Shown here piece by piece: positions 45,191-57,192 of a DNA stretch of 64,000 nt. The notes under the pieces were generated by a model. That model saw only the letters and a program-made list of their open reading frames with translations, was not told the DNA's origin and did no database searches. A program made the translations under genes and the position numbers. Source of the stretch: Gnetum montanum. Its lineage: Eukaryota > Streptophyta > Gnetopsida > Gnetales > Gnetaceae. Numbering within the stretch: the stretch's first letter is position 1; every line of letters begins with the position of its first letter. The DNA lies in NCBI GenBank assembly GCA_015680685.1, contig MNCI01001077.1, positions 167,525 through 231,524 on the forward strand. Direction: 5' to 3'.

Positions 45191-47650
45191 AAACCCTTTC
45201 CTTGAACCAAGATAGGCTAGTGCAACTACCACCTCAATGGATGGACAACCATGTTGCATTTTTTAGATCTTGTCCTTCCAATTTAGTTGTGGGGAAGATG
45301 GCCACCCATGCTAACAATCCATATGGCTTCTTAGTTTTTCTATTTTTTGTTTTCCATGTTTTTTTATTTTATAAGTTATTTATTTTACAAATTATTTATT
45401 TTCAAATTTTTCTAATTTTACACCATTGTTAGTATCTTTGAGCCTTTTCTGATTATTTTAAACTTTCTTATATATTTTACTTTATTTTATTTTGTTTTGT
45501 TCAAGTGTGATATTTCCTCATTTTTGCTAATTAAATTGCTTTATTACCATAGGACATAGTGCCACTATTGCTGTTTACTAATGATGGTTTGTACTTAATG
45601 TTGTGGTTGTTGATGTCTATTTTTTATTTTTGAATTGTAATGACTAATGACTTTGACATGGTTTATTTTTCAGGGAACAAGCAGTGAGTCCATGTCATCA
45701 AGCCATCCAAGAGACTCTATGGTTTTCCTTGTTATGGGAATTTGAGATCCCTTATATTAAAGAAACTTTTAATCAATCGATGACCTTGGTAGTTCCAAAA
45801 TTAGGAAGGATTCAAAGGTTTGTAAAGGGTGTGACTTTAAGAAAACTCAGTACTCTTTGTACTCTTCTACTTGCTTGAGTACTTGAGTCATTTTCATGGA
45901 CTTCTTACCATTCCATTTCAACCACTAATAGGAAGCCAAATAAAGTTTTTGCATGATGTGGTTCCCATCCAAAAGAAAAAAAATATTGGGAATTCAAAGC
46001 ACACCCCTTAGACACAATAAATGAATAAGTACTTGCATGGTGTGGTTCCCATTTCAAAATAAAAAATAAAAAATAAAGTGAATTCAAAGCACATTGCTTG
46101 GATAAATAAATGTACTACAAGCATTGGTTATGGAACTAGAAATACATGCACCTATGCTTGAAGGTCCCCTCTTAGTAAGGCCATCTCTCACTTCCTACTT
46201 CTCTATTTTCTTCTCATTATGGAATAGTGGTTATCTTGTGGAAGGACTATCTTGTTTCATGTGGGTAGATTGCTCTTAGGATGGTAATCGAAAGTCACTC
46301 AAAGTAGATGGTTTTGGTCTAGATTAAGGATGGATATTCTCAAGTCATTTCAAACACAAATTCCACAAAGGCCTTCTTATGACCTCAATTTGAAACTTCA
46401 TTCCACCTTCTCTATCATCCATTCATGCTGCCATAACTTACCTTACTACTGGGTTCTATGTTATGCTCTATGTCTTAGTCTAATGTCTTTGAATTCTTGG
46501 GTAGATTCTTTTTGGTTGGTCCTTAACTTTTTATGATCATTAATCTACTATGGGGTCCATGGACTCCTTAGTTGAAGTTATGCATGCGCAACAAGAGCAT
46601 GAGCCTGCTATGGGGGGGATCCACTTGCATAGCTCTTGGTTTGGTTAGTTAAGGTTCCTTATATTAGACATTGCTACAATCCTATCTTTTCCATATTCCA
46701 TTGTGTATTCCACTTAGTGCTCCTTAACCTTTTATTTCAATCATCCCCCAAATCATTTTTCTCCATTTTTCCAAATCTATAAGCTCCAACACCCTCTGCT
46801 CATATTTTCATACTATTCTTGGTCTTTTAAGTTTTCATTTGACTCCAATTTTATTCAAAAACTCTTTGTATTCTACAAGTTTGACCAAAGTCAACAATCA
46901 TCTATGGTGGTCAACAACTAGATCAACAAGGCCTGATTGACATAGTGCAAAAATCCTATATAGGCCACCATGTACTTAGAAATTTTTGTCATTTGACTCA
47001 TAACACATGCGGAGTTTTTATAATTTTTTAGAGCCCAAAACCTTCCAAAGCCCTTAACTTTTCAACCTTTTGTCCAAATCTCTTCATTGTTTGACCCTAT
47101 ACATATCGGAGGTAAGCTCTTTATTGTGGGGGCCACAAACCTTAAGGTTTCTAATGAAATTATTTGAAAATTTTTCTACGTCCCCCAAAGGGTTAATAAT
47201 CTTAACAATGCACAAACATCAATTTTTTTTGAAAGTTAACCATTTTAAAAACCTCTAGGATGATTCATTAATAATAATACATAAATAAATAATAATTGGA
47301 AGAAATTAAATTAGTCATAATTAAAAATTAGCGAAGTGTAACTATCCTTAAGAGATAAAGGTATCTCAATTACTTTATGTTACACATGATTGCTAATCCA
47401 TGGTCTCATTGTGATTAGTTATGGCACCAAAACCAGAATGCCTGTAGGAAGGAGAACCCTCTCAACCAAGGGATAAGTAGCCTAAAGTTAGAAGGGGCCA
47501 ACAAGAATAAGCCCAAAATGCACCAAAGGCAACCCATGTAATGGGACCTCCTTGTGAGGAGGTCGAAGTTGAATCTATTTGATAGATTCCAAAAGAAGAA
47601 TTACCAACAAAATAATCATAGTGAGGAGAAGTGCCAGGACCCATGCTAGG
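45191..47650 (+). other. 3' noncoding tail of element E up to insertion F
   Basis: The first 1.5 kb match the D tail in order: the ATGGCCACCCATGCTAA segment (45298-45314), the AAAGCACACCCCTTAGAC segment (45998-46015), and the conserved block at 46546-46640 (GAGCATGAGCCTGCTATGGG). An approximately 80-bp internal duplication covers GCATG(A/G)TGTGGTTCCCAT...AATTCAAAGCACA at 45950-46100. From about 46750 to 47650 I find no match to the other tails and no coding signal; a U3-like phrase sits at 46920-46960 (GATCAACAAGGCCTGATTGA). Confidence 0.65.
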
Positions 47651-48541
47651 TGATGAAGCACTATATAGTCGATGTGTCGAGTAGGCCACATATATGGGGC
47701 CCCATATATGCAGCCACATTGATGCAGCCTTGTCGATGCAGCCTTCCTGCATCGACGTGGCCATGTTTACGCAGCCACCTATCCTGACCTATAAATAAGA
47801 GGGCCTTATGCCTCATTTAGGGACCTTTCTAGTTAGTTGTAGCAAAGCCCTTCCATTTTTTTTCCATAGAAGTTAGATTATTTTCCTAGTGCATGCCCGC
47901 AGTGTGATGCTTGTAATTGTATGACACCTTTATTCGAGTGTGATGTACTTGGACACAAACATGACCAAAAATAAAGATCAAGATTACTTCATCATTGCAA
48001 CATTCACTTAGATTTAATTATTTAATTGTCATTGTTAATTGTTATTGTTATTTATTTTTTTCTTAGTTAATATTTCTTTATCATCATTTACTATTCCTTT
48101 TGTTAAATGCAGAATGAGTACGACTTAATCACAAGCATTTAAGTGTGACTACTTGGTAACCCAGTAGCGCACCTAGGATCTATGCTTGGTAACCCTAGTA
48201 GTGGTCATGCACAAGGTCCAAGATGTGTACAGATGATTAATGAATGGATGCTCATCGCACTTAGGATAGCTTGGACTCATTTCCTATTACTCATTAGTTT
48301 AATCAAGATTATTTTCCATTGTCTCTAGGAGTAGCATTAATGTAGGATCATATCATACACCTCACTCTGGACTAAACCGTATGTGACAAAGAAAATACTA
48401 GTCTAGGTGGGAAGACAGCGAACTACGATCAACATGTAACTATCTAGATACCACAACTAGCCTGTTCACGGAGTTCGACTAGATCATGCGTGAACACACA
48501 TATTCTTATGGTTGAGTTTAGGGGTACCTTGCCGCTCATCA
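47651..48541 (+). repeat. 5' LTR of element F
   Basis: 891 bp. The U3 contains a perfect 22-bp palindrome at 47689-47710 (centre GGGGCCCC flanked by CATATAT / ATATATG) and repeated GTCGATGCAGCC / GCATCGACGTGG words (47720-47765). TATA box TATAAATA at 47790-47797. The polyadenylation-like AATAAAG lies near 47970. The segment from about 47930 onward closely resembles the LTR of C. Confidence 0.9.
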
Positions 48542-48542
48542 T

Positions 48543-48560
48543 TGGCACCATTGCCAAGGA
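48543..48560 (+). other. Primer-binding site of element F
   Basis: TGGCACCATTGCCAAGGA differs from the D site by transitions only (3 of 18). It is adjacent to the 5' LTR. Confidence 0.8.
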
Positions 48561-48680
48561 TGGTACTAGTTATTTAGATTAGTTACATCATACAAGATTG
48601 TTGTAACAAAGCGTTGATGATATATCTTTTAGAAAAATAATAATAATAATTGTAATTAAATCACACACAAATTTACAACC

Positions 48681-50694
48681 ATGTCTCTCACAAGACTATG
48701 AGAACACAAAAACTAGTAGGGAAACTCATTGGAGAACCAACAAATTATATGATAATGAGGATGAAGTTTGGAGTACCCAATTTGATGTAGGGGTCTCCTA
48801 TGGGCATCAATGCAAACAACATCATCACAACGCACAACTGCATAACATACCTAGTGATGATGAACCCCTACTAGCCACTACAAGCGTAATGAAAATACAA
48901 GAGGCTATTTGAATAGCCCGCAGGCATCGTAAGGAAAGTTGTCTACCCATGCTTGATTTAAAAAACTTTTCCAAGTTTTCAGGAGGCTATGATTCAGATC
49001 CACAACAACATTTACAAGCCTTCTAAGATGCCTATACATGGAATAATATTGATAATGGGTGAAAAAAACTTAAGCTCTTTCCTTTGACACTCATTGGCCA
49101 AGAAAAAGTATGGTATAGGTCATTAAAAATAAACTCAATTCGATGTTGGCCAACAATGGTATAACTTTTCAATGAAAGATATAAAACCTATGCAAGAGTG
49201 TAAGCCTTGAGGAGACAAATCCAAGAATGGAAAAAAGTGCAACATGAACCCTTGGACATGGCCTTATAAAGATATTACGCATTGTTAAACAACTACCCAG
49301 GCCATGCGTTGTCCAAGGAGAGGCTAATGTACCATATCATAGATGGGCTCTGTAATGAAACATGGGAGACCCTAGGGATGTACGCCCAAGGTCAACTATA
49401 TGAGCTATGAACCCATCAACTCCAAGAGATTATTAAGTGGATAGCAAAAGAAGAAGATGAAATAACTAAATGGGAGAATGTTAAAGGTTCTCAACAGGAC
49501 CAAAATCTCAACTTAACAAGGATCCATGACCATGAAGAGGAGAAATCAACTCACTTCAAGAAGGTGGAATCATCTTTTCCAATCGTACAATCACTAGATG
49601 AAATTGAGGCAAAGATCAATAAGATGATGGACTGGGTACATGAAATATGTGGAAAATATACTAACATTATTAGAGAAAATACTATGCCAAATCGAGAAAC
49701 AAGATAGGACATCACATGACAATCGAAACAAAGGGTAGAAGAGAATAGGGATAAGAACTCAATTGCCAATCATATGTATCAATGTAACATCTATCTGTAC
49801 AATCACCCCAAGGGCCAATGTCCAATTTTGTCACCTTTACATGAGCATTGGGGAGGAATGTTACATCCATAGTTCGTACAAACATACTGTGTCCAACCAC
49901 AGTGGCAAAAACCTCAATCGTGGGGGAGGCCACAACCAACTGGACCATACCCTTCGTATGTCCTAGTGCCAAATGCTTATTATGTTCAACACCCTATTTC
50001 TCCAATAAGATCAACATCCTCTATCTCACCTCATCATTATCATTCTCTCGAGTACTATCCACCCATGTCCTCTCCAACAAGATCACCACCTCATGTGCCT
50101 TACACTTCTCCTCAACCTTAATATTCTCATGCTTCCCTTTCTACATCACCTCCAACTATGCCAGAATATTTTGCACCACAACACCAACCTACAAATGTTA
50201 CTTGTGCTGCTACTATCAATAGTAGTGGAGGTCCTTCACAACATCGAAGGCATCCCTTCTTTAGACGTGTCCTTTGAAAGGGACATTACAATTCAGAAAC
50301 CACTGCATTCACCAACTTAGCACAAATCCAACACAGTGGTGCATCTTCCTCTTCGAACCCAACGCCTCATGTTACTCTATCTAGGCCACCAATCAACACT
50401 CCAACCACCATGGGGCTCAATGAATATTTCCACATTGGGAGACATGTTGATCCTTGCATACCATCTTACGGTTGTAAGTACCATAGTGGGTTAACTCCTT
50501 ATAAATTAACCACATCTTATAACTTGCCCCACTATGTCAACCCTAATCAAGTATGTGAACCCCAATGGGGTAAGGATGACCGGGTCCCAATACTTCCAAC
50601 ATGCAAGGATCCCAACCTTCCATTTATTAATTCTAGCCATGCTCAACCATTTAGTTATGGGGGGGCACCCTCCATTCTAACAACACAGAATTAA
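48681..50694 (+). pseudogene. Element F gag (decayed)
   Basis: Start ATG 48681 (MSLTRL), stopped early. The core is seen as FSKFSGGYDSDPQQHLQAF (near 48970-49025), VWYRSLKINSIRCWPTM (near 49110-49160), SLDEIEAKINKMMDWVHEIC (49590-49650), and a zinc-knuckle remnant ending YNHPKGQCPIL near 49800-49830. The 3' part is rich in Pro, Tyr, Ser and His and stays open at 50410-50694, ending YGGAPSILTTQN. The N-terminal HQDEQLRW domain of D, A, E and G gag is absent, as in C. Confidence 0.82.
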
Positions 50695-52619
50695 TAAATG
50701 TTTTGTTGTTTCTTTAATTTTTCAACTTTTTTTTTCCAGTTTTTCACCTTTTAATTTCTTGTTTTATCTTTTTGTAAGTAATCTCATCTATGAATAAAAC
50801 ACTCATGTGGATCATTGGTTGAGGTGTGTTCTATGTTATCGAGTCTCGACGATCAATTATTTGGATAGTGAGTTCATTGCACCCACTCATCCATTCTACA
50901 AATAAGAGGTTCTGTTCAAGGGTACAATGATATTCTTGATATTCTTGAAACTTAAAATTAATTTTGTGTTCATGGTGCCCAGAGTGAAAAATCATGGACC
51001 AAGAGGGAATGATTAGGGTGTGACATCAAGGGAACTTGTGGATTCTCTTTGTTGATTTCTATGGGAGTTATCATGCAACGCAGTTGCACTAAGATCCTTG
51101 TAGATCTAATGAAAAATGGGAGCAAGAGTAATCAAAAGGGCACTCAAAAATAAAATACTATTCTAGGGGGTCCCACTGGAAAGACATGCACCCATTCCTG
51201 AATATTGGTGACTTCTTTGGATTTAGTGAAGTGAAAAAAAAAGAAAGAAAGAGAAAAAGCAAAATAAAAAGGAAGTACCACAAAACAAAAATAACTCCTT
51301 CCTTGAACAAAATGCCAAGTGATTGTATGACTTGTTGTTATGGTACTATCATAGTTGTTCATCATGGGATGAAACAATGTGATGTCACTGATTAGAGGAA
51401 TGGACTTGATCCTAATCTTGGAAAAATGAGTTAATGAAATTTTAATCATGCTTTACACATAGGATTCATTGTGCTATGAGTCAGTACCTCACGTCCCAAT
51501 CTCTACAATCCTTTCTCTGATTCATTCCATCTCGTTGTTCATGTATATGTGACTCATGTCTTGTATAGCATTGAATTCCTACCTCATCATCAATGGTATT
51601 AACATGTGTGTGTTTTGTTGCATTGGTATAGATTACATTGAACCCTTCTAATGCCTACAGACATTTTAAGGTGTGGTTACGCAAGGGCATTATAGGTTAG
51701 AACCTACTTTGGGGTGGACCCACTTGCATGACTTTTGTAATTTGTACTTGTTGCACATCACAACATCACCTTATACCCTTCGAGTATTTCATTGCCAAAT
51801 ATATTCTTTCCTTTGTCATCATTTGATCAAACATTCCTCAAAACTAGGTTTGACATTAAACTTTTAGAGCAACTTCCTTGCAAAATTTCTAACTCTAAAA
51901 TCACACTAAGTAAAGAATTCAAAATTTATTAAAGGAAATGAGTAAGGTATGAAATCATTGATTTTTTTTTCAATAACCTTAATAACATTTGATCTATGTA
52001 TGATTATAGATGGCCCCTAAAAGAAGACAACAAGGAGGACCTTCTCAAGGTGCAACCGCATGACCTGGGGTAGGTAGAGGCCAAGGACCTCATGCAGAAC
52101 ATTTAGAGCAGAAGGAAATCATTTGGCATCCATCACAAAACTCCTGTTACTACATAATCTATCCAAGAAAAAGAAGGAGAGGTCAAGGCCCGAGCCTATG
52201 AAGAGGAATGACAGCTATTTGTGGCATGGCATGTCAAGGCCAATCAAGTGTTCCCACAGTTGTTGCGTCTATGAAAAGTGCCAACTTCATCAAACATTGG
52301 AACATCAGCATGGATGACTCAATATCCTCAAATAGAAGAGTAGAAACATCAAGTGCTTCTCCAATGGTATTAATCTTAGAAGCCTAATGCACAGAACAAA
52401 GGAAAGACACCCATGGAGGAGCCACCACTATTGGGAACCCCATGCATTCCATAAGTTTTGTCTTTTGTGTCTGTGTCCAAATTTTGTTTAATTCTCCACT
52501 GCAACATGAATAAATTTCTAGTGAATCAATAATCCCATACCTATCTACTGTGTACTCAATTGAGCTTGTTCCTCACTTTCTTTGACTCAAGGATGAGTTT
52601 TTATTTAGTTGTGGGGGTA
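50695..52619 (+). other. 3' noncoding tail of element F
   Basis: About 1.9 kb with no coding signal. It is homologous to C 32205-30151 (minus strand). Conserved block at 51638-51740 (AACCTACTTTGGGGTGGACC). It ends GTTGTGGGGGTA, the polypurine tract, next to the 3' LTR. Confidence 0.75.
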
Positions 52620-53467
52620 AGATGAAGCACTATATAGTTGATGCGTCAACTAAGCTACGTATATCGGGCCCCGTATATGCAGCCGCGTCTACAGGGCCCG
52701 TCGACGTGGCCCTGTCTACGCAGTTGCCTATCCCATCCTATATATAAGAGGGCCTTCCACCTCATTTAGGTACCTTTCTAGTTAGTTGTAGTGAAGCCCT
52801 TGCATTTTGTTTCTGTAGAAGTTATATTATTTTCCTAGTGCATGCTCGTAGTGTGATGCTTGTAATTGTACGACACCTTTATTCGAGTGTGACGTACTTG
52901 GATGTGCACATGACCGGAAATAAAGATCAAGATTACTTCATCATTGTAGAATTCACTTAGATTTAATTGTTTAATTGTTATTGTTATTTATTTTTTCTTA
53001 GTTAATATTTCTTTATCATCATTTACTATTCCTATTGTTATGAGTACGACTTAATCACAAGCATTTAAGTGTGACTACTTGGTAACCAAGGAGCGTACCT
53101 AGGAGCTATGCTTGGTAACCCTTGTAGTGGTTGTGCAAGAGGTCCAAGATGTGTATGGATGATTAATGAATGGATGCTCATCGCAATCAGGCTAGCTTAG
53201 ACTCATTTCCTATTACTCATTAGTTTAATAAAGATTATTTTCCATTGTCTATAGGAGTAGCACTAATTTAGGATCACATCATACTCCTCACTTTGGACTA
53301 AACCATACGTGACAAAGAAAATACTAGTCTAGGTGGGAAGGTAGTGGACTACGATCAACATGTAACTATCTAGATACCATAACTAGCCTTTCGATGGAGT
53401 TTGACCTGATCGTGTGTGGACACCCATATTCGTATGGTTGATAGTAGGGGTACCTCACTACTCATCA
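52620..53467 (+). repeat. 3' LTR of element F
   Basis: 848 bp, partner of 47651-48541. The U3 palindrome is degraded (CGTATATCGGGCCCCGTATA at 52658-52677) and the repeat count differs: GTCGACGTGG occurs once and TCTACGCAG or TCTACAGGG words replace some GATGCAG words. TATA-like TATATATAAG at about 52739. Confidence 0.9.
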
Positions 53468-53472
53468 CTATG

Positions 53473-56320
53473 GCTTAAAGTCACTTTGACTCAAGCCTAC
53501 CTTGACATCATTAGGTTTCAAGAGGTTCAATGATTAGCTCTTCAAGAAATTAACTTCAGATCATTCCTAGAAAAAGATCTAGTAAAAGTCAAAACAAAAC
53601 TGTAAACCTTTCCCATATGACCAATCATCACATCTAGTGGAGAATGGTACATGGAAGAGACATATCTCTTACAATTGAAGGTTGGAATCCACAATCAAGA
53701 TAAAGGATATTCAAGTGTCCTACTTGGCTGAAGCTATTACGTAAGCACTAAGGTTTCCTGATATTAGGACATAATTGGTGGAGCTATCAATGAAAGGTGA
53801 TCCTGATGCCAAAAGGAAGTGGACTCAATGATGCTATTAGATTGACTGTAAGGAGTATGATACACTCACATCGATAGAGCACATCTATTTCAAAATTGTA
53901 GTTTATCAACTAACTCCAATGGTGAGGCCTAGTAATGTGATCAGCTTCTCTACTTGAGCATGGATCTCTCTAAGAAAGAAATTTCCTGTGAACCTTCCAC
54001 AACTTATCTACTTGGAGATTGGAAAGAATTTCAAGGAAAATGAATGTGGAAAAAATACCTTGCCCTTTTTGTGCCTCATTTGAAAACTCTACAAAAGGGT
54101 AGGAATTGTATGCTATTCCAACGATACAATTAGACATGCACCTTTGGCCTCATAGTCTAAAATTATGAAAGAAAATATGTCAATGATAACTCAAGAATAG
54201 GATCATCCATCACCACCACTACCTAATTAAAAACCAATGCTAGAGGCCTACACAACCATTAAATGCTTGCACAAAATTTGAGAGTAGCTCTTAAGTGAGC
54301 AAGAATAGTCTGTAGGGATGAGTGGTGCAAATCCATCTATGTATAGACTAGTAATGAGTTACCTTAATAAGGTGGCTTGAAAAACTAGTCAAATGGAAAG
54401 GGGTGGGCCAATATTATTTTCCTAATGAACATAATTTCCTACAAGGTTAGATCCCAATGCTCAAGAGGTAATAGTGTTATTATCACAACAACATTTATTT
54501 CTAGAAATATCTAGAAACGCTACCTCCTTCTTGGTTCATTTGAAAGAAGGCAAAGGGACAACTATCTTGGTGATGCAGCACCAAGGGTAGGAGATAGTGC
54601 TTGAGGTAGTTACTAACCATGTTTCCAAAACACTAAATGCACCTACAATGTCTATACTAGACATATCTGCACATTGAAATGTGTAGACATCCACAAGAAC
54701 AATCAGTAGAAAGTTGAATGCAGCTCAACATGAAGAATTGCTAGATTGATTGGTGGGGATTGGGCAACCAATTCTAGATATCTTCAATTTTATAGAAAAC
54801 ATCATCATAACCTAGTCAAATCTAGTAGATGCAAGGGGCAAGTGCATCATCCTAGAGGAGCAACTCAAAATGACTCAAGCACAAAATCAATGCTTGGCTA
54901 CAAAGGTTTTCGAATTACATGCCTACATTGCTAATATTGTAATCCTCAACCCAATAATAACCAAGGATTAACCTTTTCAATAACTTCAAGAATGATTTAG
55001 AAAGGTTGAGGAGGAGGCAGTAACAACCATTTTTAGCCAGTCCATAGTAAAGGTAAAGACCTATTTAATTCAGAAGGAGTTGGCTTAGATGTGCCAGGAT
55101 AATGAGGGTTTGACTGCATAGAATTATCTCCTGCACAATATTGATGCCGAGAAGGAACAAATGCAGGAATTTGTTCATCAATAGTAGGAGTACCTTGCCA
55201 AGGTGAACATTAAATTAAAAATATTGGCTATAGAGAATCAAAGACTATGTATGGAGGAAGTTTGAGCCTTATGCTAGAAGTCTACCATCGAAATCGTCGC
55301 TTGGAAAAATGAGGCTCTCAAGCTTGAAAGAGTATAGAATCATTATAGAGACTAGGTTGGCCTGTAGAAATAAGTTAATGAAAATAAAATGCAAATGGAA
55401 AAGAAAAAAATAAATGAAGAACTCCAGTAAATCGAACAAGGGAAAGAAGTTTGGTAGTCCATGATTGATAGGATTGATGCCTACAACAAATTGGAGATTT
55501 GACCAAAGGAGTTGCAAGTAAAAGAAATGATAGAGTATATGAAGTTGGCCAATATTTGCTACACAAACCTAGCTATGCTAAATACTTAACAACCATGACT
55601 TGAATTAGAGAAACAAGTGGATAGCTTGTATTTGTTATACAAGGTGGAGTTCAATCACCATAAAGACACCAGCAGAAGCTTAAGATTGCAAATGTTGAAC
55701 TTGAAGTTCTCAAAGCATGATCAACTACTAATAACCTAGCTAAAAGGATGAATGATTACTAGGAGCTGAAGGATACAATCAGAGAATTTGACATTGAATG
55801 CAAACAATTCACTGCCTTGTTCATCAACAGAAAGAAGCTATTTCTAGTAATCCCATGTCCTTGGGATGTGCTCATTATGACTAACATTGGCAAAGCTATG
55901 TGGATTGTGCATGATCCTAGAAGTAAGGAAGAGAATATGAAAGCACTGTTGGATGCTTTCTACCTGTAGCTAGAAGTTGCAACAATAGTAGGATAGTTGC
56001 AACCACCTCAACTACTACCTATGCATGAAGTTGATGAAGGTCCCTTAGAACCTTAGGAGATATTGCCACTTGGGACTATATGATCTTCTCTACCAAACTT
56101 CACACCATCAAGGAATGTGTTGTCAAATTTTGAAGAGTCATGTCATGGTGTTCGATTTTATTTCTTTAACATTGCCATTTTTGTAATGTGTTGATTCGTA
56201 CACCTAGGCACTCCATTTTTTTGTGAAGTTAGTCTATTTTGTTTGTGAAAGGTTACTAAATAATCCCATAAATTCCCAATTTTGTAAAGAACTTGAGGAC
56301 AAGCTTTCATTTACTCATGG
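53473..56320 (+). pseudogene. Decayed extra ORF of element E between integrase tail and 3' LTR
   Basis: Both halves give protein-like blocks when stops and frame changes are skipped. First half (about 53600-54330): WYMEETYLLQLKVG; FPDIRT*LVELSMKGDPDAK; then FPVNLPQLIYLEIGKNFKEN and GIVCYSNDTIRHAPLAS. Second half (about 54960-55720): long Lys/Glu/Leu-rich helical blocks (AEKEQMQEFVHQ; MEKKKINEELQ; LEKQVDSLYLLYKVEF), suggesting a coiled coil. The position, downstream of pol and upstream of the PPT (about 56308-56325), is where Athila/Tat elements carry additional ORFs. The first half recalls the 'putative plant transposon protein' domain; that is from memory and uncertain. Function unknown. It could also be a separate old insertion. 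Confidence 0.5.
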
Positions 56321-56325
56321 GCATA

Positions 56326-57187
56326 TGATGAGTCCCAATTTTGTTAGCTGTGTTGATGAGGCCTCGTTGATGAGGCCCCATTGACATAGTGTTTTTATTT
56401 TGCATATAAATATGTCCCTACCTATAACATTTAGGGAATCAAGATTTTGCTAGTAGTGAAGCTCTTGTAGTTTTTTCATTTGAGAGTTAGAATCTTTTTC
56501 CCAAGTGCCCACAATAGGAATCATTGAGTGTATGGATCTTTATTTGAGCATTGTTGTACCTATGCACGATATGAGCTTTTTGATAAACCTTGTAGGAATT
56601 TGGATAGATTAAACATTTCATTTATGCATTTAATTTTTTTAATTATTTATTAAATGTTTGTAATGATTATTAAATGATTTCCAGTAATTAAGCTAGGGAA
56701 GAAATTAAGTAAGATAAGTGAGATAGATTAATCACATAAGTACGACCACTTCAAGCATAACATGTATTCACTTGGTAGTCCCAGTAGCGTTATTGCTTAG
56801 TACACCTAGTAGTGTAGTGCTTGGTAACCTAGTAGTGGATATGTGGGTTTAAGATGTGTATGAAAAGTGGGACCAAATGCTTATGTTATGACTACTTAGA
56901 TACTAGTTAATTAGTTATATTAAATTAGTTAATCCGATTACTTTATTTCTCTTTAAATACCAAACCCATAAAATACAAAATGATAAAAATTAGATGCCTT
57001 AATTACACTTAACCATACTAGTGTACATCACAAGTGTAATTGGGAAGACAAAAATTGACCTTCAAATATGATTCACTTCCTAGAGGACTAGCACACCAAA
57101 AACTACAAAATTTATGGAATTCGACTAGATTGCATGTGAGTGCTTATGATTCATACGGTTGGGTGTAGGGTACCTCACTACTCATCA
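56326..57187 (+). repeat. 3' LTR of element E
   Basis: 862 bp. Starts TGATGAGTCCC, ends CTACTCATCA, and is followed by the TSD ACTTC. The U3 has GTTGATGAGGCC twice (GTGTTGATGAGGCCTCGTTG, from about 56350). TATA box TATAAATA at 56405-56412. It is about 80-85% similar by eye to 26827-27749. Confidence 0.9.
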
Positions 57188-57192
57188 ACTTC

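Larger units (their letters stand above)
47646..53472 (+). mobile_element. Element F: plus-strand gag-only LTR element nested in E
   Basis: LTRs are at 47651-48541 and 52620-53467. TSD is CTAGG (47646-47650) against CTATG (53468-53472), one mismatch. Internal content: PBS, gag, noncoding tail, PPT. No protease, RT or integrase. Its R/U5, gag and tail resemble those of C, but the U3 is unrelated to that of C. The first base of the 3' LTR is mutated (AGATGAAG for TGATGAAG). It is non-autonomous and decayed. Confidence 0.9.
26827..57187 (+). mobile_element. Element E: plus-strand Ty3/gypsy element carrying nested C, D and F
   Basis: LTRs are at 26827-27749 and 56326-57187, with a perfect TSD ACTTC at 26822-26826 and 57188-57192. 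Order: 5' LTR, PBS, truncated gag, protease, RT (interrupted by C), RNase H, integrase, noncoding tail (interrupted by F), an extra decayed ORF region, PPT and 3' LTR. With C (which includes D) and F removed, E is about 11 kb. The 5' LTR has lost the first base of the terminus (TAATGAG for TGATGAG). Gag jumps from its N-terminal part straight to the protease, so most of gag is deleted. It is non-functional. Confidence 0.92.

Noticed and set aside
45191-45430. Chromodomain after the integrases of A, E or G
   Set aside because: No chromodomain-like aromatic or acidic pattern follows ILWEGPYII-type ends; sequence goes directly into the noncoding tail.
46873-46970. U3-like phrase (GATCAACAAGGCCTGATTGA) followed by a TATATAGG word in the E tail
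   Set aside because: It resembles the start of the E LTR U3, but the matching R/U5 does not follow and no TSD is visible. It may be a small fragment or chance.
47462-47764. Minus-strand 100-codon frame crossing the left end of element F
   Set aside because: It spans the LTR boundary and TSD, so it cannot be an ancestral gene, and no domain was recognised.
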